Shown here in pieces: positions 5,242-5,887 of a stretch of DNA of 5,887 nt. The translations under genes and the position numbers were made by a program. Positions within the stretch are counted from its first letter, which is position 1. Each line of letters opens with the position of its first letter. The notes beneath the pieces are model-generated. The model made no database searches and was not told where the DNA came from. It worked only from the letters and a program-made list of their open reading frames with translations. This DNA comes from Thermoprotei archaeon (GTDB lineage Archaea; Thermoproteota; Methanomethylicia; Nezhaarchaeales; WYZ-LMO8), in the NCBI GenBank assembly GCA_003649565.1, contig QMSF01000068.1:1-5887 (forward strand), written 5' to 3'.

Positions 5242-5276
5242 CTTATAAGAGCTTCTTTTTTATTCATATTGGGGGG
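5242..5276 (+). promoter_or_regulatory. Probable promoter and ribosome-binding run of the roadblock-like gene
   Basis: The TATA box CTTATAAG lies at 5242-5249, which predicts initiation near 5271. That is just where a run of six G bases begins (5271-5276), ending six bases before TTG 5283. The G-run is an unusual ribosome-binding site: it can pair only partly with the anti-Shine-Dalgarno sequence but sits at the right distance. Confidence 0.5.
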
Positions 5277-5282
5277 ACATTT

Positions 5283-5624
5283 TTGGGTATATGTGATGAG
5301 GTATTTGGGGTGCATGATGATGTTAGGCATATTGTGGTGGTTGATGGAGATGGGAGGGTAGTTGATATATGCTCTAGAGCTAAGAGGGAGTGGTCTCGAG
5401 ATCTCATAAGGGAGACTGCAGGAGTTATCGCGAGAGTTGTCATGGGCATATTTGATGGCGTAAAGAATGTAAGTGGCGATGTTGAAAACATCATAGTAAC
5501 CTTCGAGAAAATGAAGCTCCTAATAGTGAAGACTAAAAGCGGCAACATACTATTAATATCAGTTAGAAGAAAAATACCCCAAATAGATATCGAGAGAGTC
5601 ATCGAAGTAGCACGAAACTTATAG
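5283..5624 (+). CDS. Small roadblock/LC7-like (profilin-fold) protein, putative
   Basis: This is a 113-residue soluble protein with no signal or membrane segment. Its pattern of strand (HIVVVDGDG, 16-24), strand (RVVDIC, 25-30), long helix (about 38-59), strands (NIIVTFEK 69-76, MKLLIVKT 77-84, NILLISV 88-94) and a final helix (IERVIEVARNL, 103-113) matches the roadblock/LC7 order. The VVDGDGRVV turn is typical of such domains, which in archaea often partner small GTPases or form dimeric scaffolds. No GTPase lies in the window, so the partner is unknown. The TTG start is set by the TATA box and G-run upstream; GTG 5310 is a weaker alternative. It ends in TAG. The first 60 bases have 47 G+T and the last 60 only 22. 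Family assignment is by pattern and is moderate at best; it could also be an unrelated lineage-specific protein. Confidence 0.6.
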   Translation: MGICDEVFGVHDDVRHIVVVDGDGRVVDICSRAKREWSRDLIRETAGVIARVVMGIFDGVKNVSGDVENIIVTFEKMKLLIVKTKSGNILLISVRRKIPQIDIERVIEVARNL

Positions 5625-5680
5625 CATGAAGATGTAGCGCATAGCCTAAACCCCACTTAGTTAAGTGAAAGCTCATTGGC

Positions 5681-5800
5681 ATGGAAGAAGGGAAAGATCA
5701 CTTCCCCTGCATTTATAGCATTGGTGTTGAGGTGCTTATTGAGCAACTCTATGAATTACATATATTGTTTATGAGCACCTTAAAGTACCCTTACAACTAA
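5681..5800 (+). CDS. Doubtful 39-codon ORF
   Basis: ATG 5681 opens a 39-codon frame (MEEGKDHFPC..., ...LKYPYN) closed by TAA 5798-5800. There is no good Shine-Dalgarno site, only a GTGA about 13 bases upstream, and no family match is recognised. The middle part (VEVLIEQLYELHILF) is helix-like. It overlaps the end of the putative minus-strand membrane-protein gene by 21 bases. It may be a small protein, a remnant, or chance. Confidence 0.15.
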   Translation: MEEGKDHFPCIYSIGVEVLIEQLYELHILFMSTLKYPYN

Positions 5801-5887
5801 GGAGAAGTAGATGTTTATTGATAAGACTATCAGAAGTGATCCTAGGCAGTAAATCGACAAGCCGAGACCCAGCCCACGCGCTATGTC
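5780..5887 (-). CDS. Partial 3' end of a membrane-protein gene
   Basis: The minus strand is open from the right edge for 35 codons to TAA 5782-5780. The residues form a hydrophobic, membrane-spanning stretch (SIYCLGSLLIVLSINIYF) followed by a short tail containing arginine (VVRVL), a common C-terminal end of a membrane protein. The family cannot be told from so little. The edge sequence 5851-5887 is more GC-rich than the rest of the window, so a structural RNA there cannot be fully excluded, but no tRNA or rRNA motif was recognised. Confidence 0.4.
   Translation of the reverse strand, partial: DIARGLGLGLSIYCLGSLLIVLSINIYFSLVVRVL

Noticed and set aside
5264..5656. 130-codon minus-strand frame opposite the roadblock-like gene
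   Set aside because: Its serine/threonine- and methionine-rich text is what antisense of a G+T-rich gene yields. The plus-strand gene has a TATA box, a start site and a folded-domain pattern.
5851..5887. GC-rich right edge as the start of a tRNA or rRNA gene
   Set aside because: No acceptor, T-loop or rRNA-end motif was recognised, while the minus strand reads as a plausible membrane-protein end. Too little sequence is present to exclude an RNA fully.

Overview
The window looks like chromosomal DNA of a thermophilic archaeon of the TACK (Thermoproteota-like) group. The grounds are TATA-box promoters placed about 25 bp before start codons, Shine-Dalgarno sites of the GGTGA/GGAGNTGAT type, GTG and TTG starts, AGA/AGG-dominated arginine use, an APS kinase whose motifs resemble crenarchaeal enzymes, and typically archaeal families (DUF234 ATPase, PaREP1, HEPN-MNT pairs). 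No bacterial promoter, CRISPR array, rRNA or tRNA could be recognised. The exact lineage cannot be given from the sequence alone.

Layout, left to right. The 5' part of an adenylylsulfate (APS) kinase gene leaves the window on the minus strand (1-347). It diverges from a plus-strand AAA+ family ATPase with a C-terminal DUF234/PD-(D/E)XK-like domain (510-1802). The ATPase start codon lies inside a 14-bp tandem repeat that carries two GAATATTC palindromes just after the TATA box. Next is a plus-strand HEPN-MNT toxin-antitoxin-type pair (1938-2342 and 2314-2703), overlapping and translationally coupled. It converges on a minus-strand group: a PaREP1-family gene (4137-4568) with an out-of-frame upstream part, a HepT-MNT fusion reading frame (3003-3764) interrupted by one in-frame TAG, and the C-terminal half of a PIN-domain toxin (2793-3002) directly abutting it. 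From about 4640 to 5280 no intact gene is seen, only a possible decayed coding stretch on the plus strand. A small plus-strand protein with a roadblock/LC7-like pattern follows (5283-5624). The right edge holds a doubtful 39-codon ORF and what looks like the 3' end of a minus-strand membrane-protein gene.

Taken together, 1.9-4.7 kb is a toxin-antitoxin island in which one HEPN-MNT module is intact and three further modules are damaged (amber codon, frameshift, truncation). The PaREP1 protein also carries an Rx5H HEPN-like signature, so four HEPN or PIN ribonuclease-type modules sit within 3 kb. The main points for follow-up are the interrupted HepT-MNT fusion, the frameshifted PaREP1 gene, the repeat over the ATPase start, and a marked fall in G+T content from the 5' to the 3' end of most sense strands.
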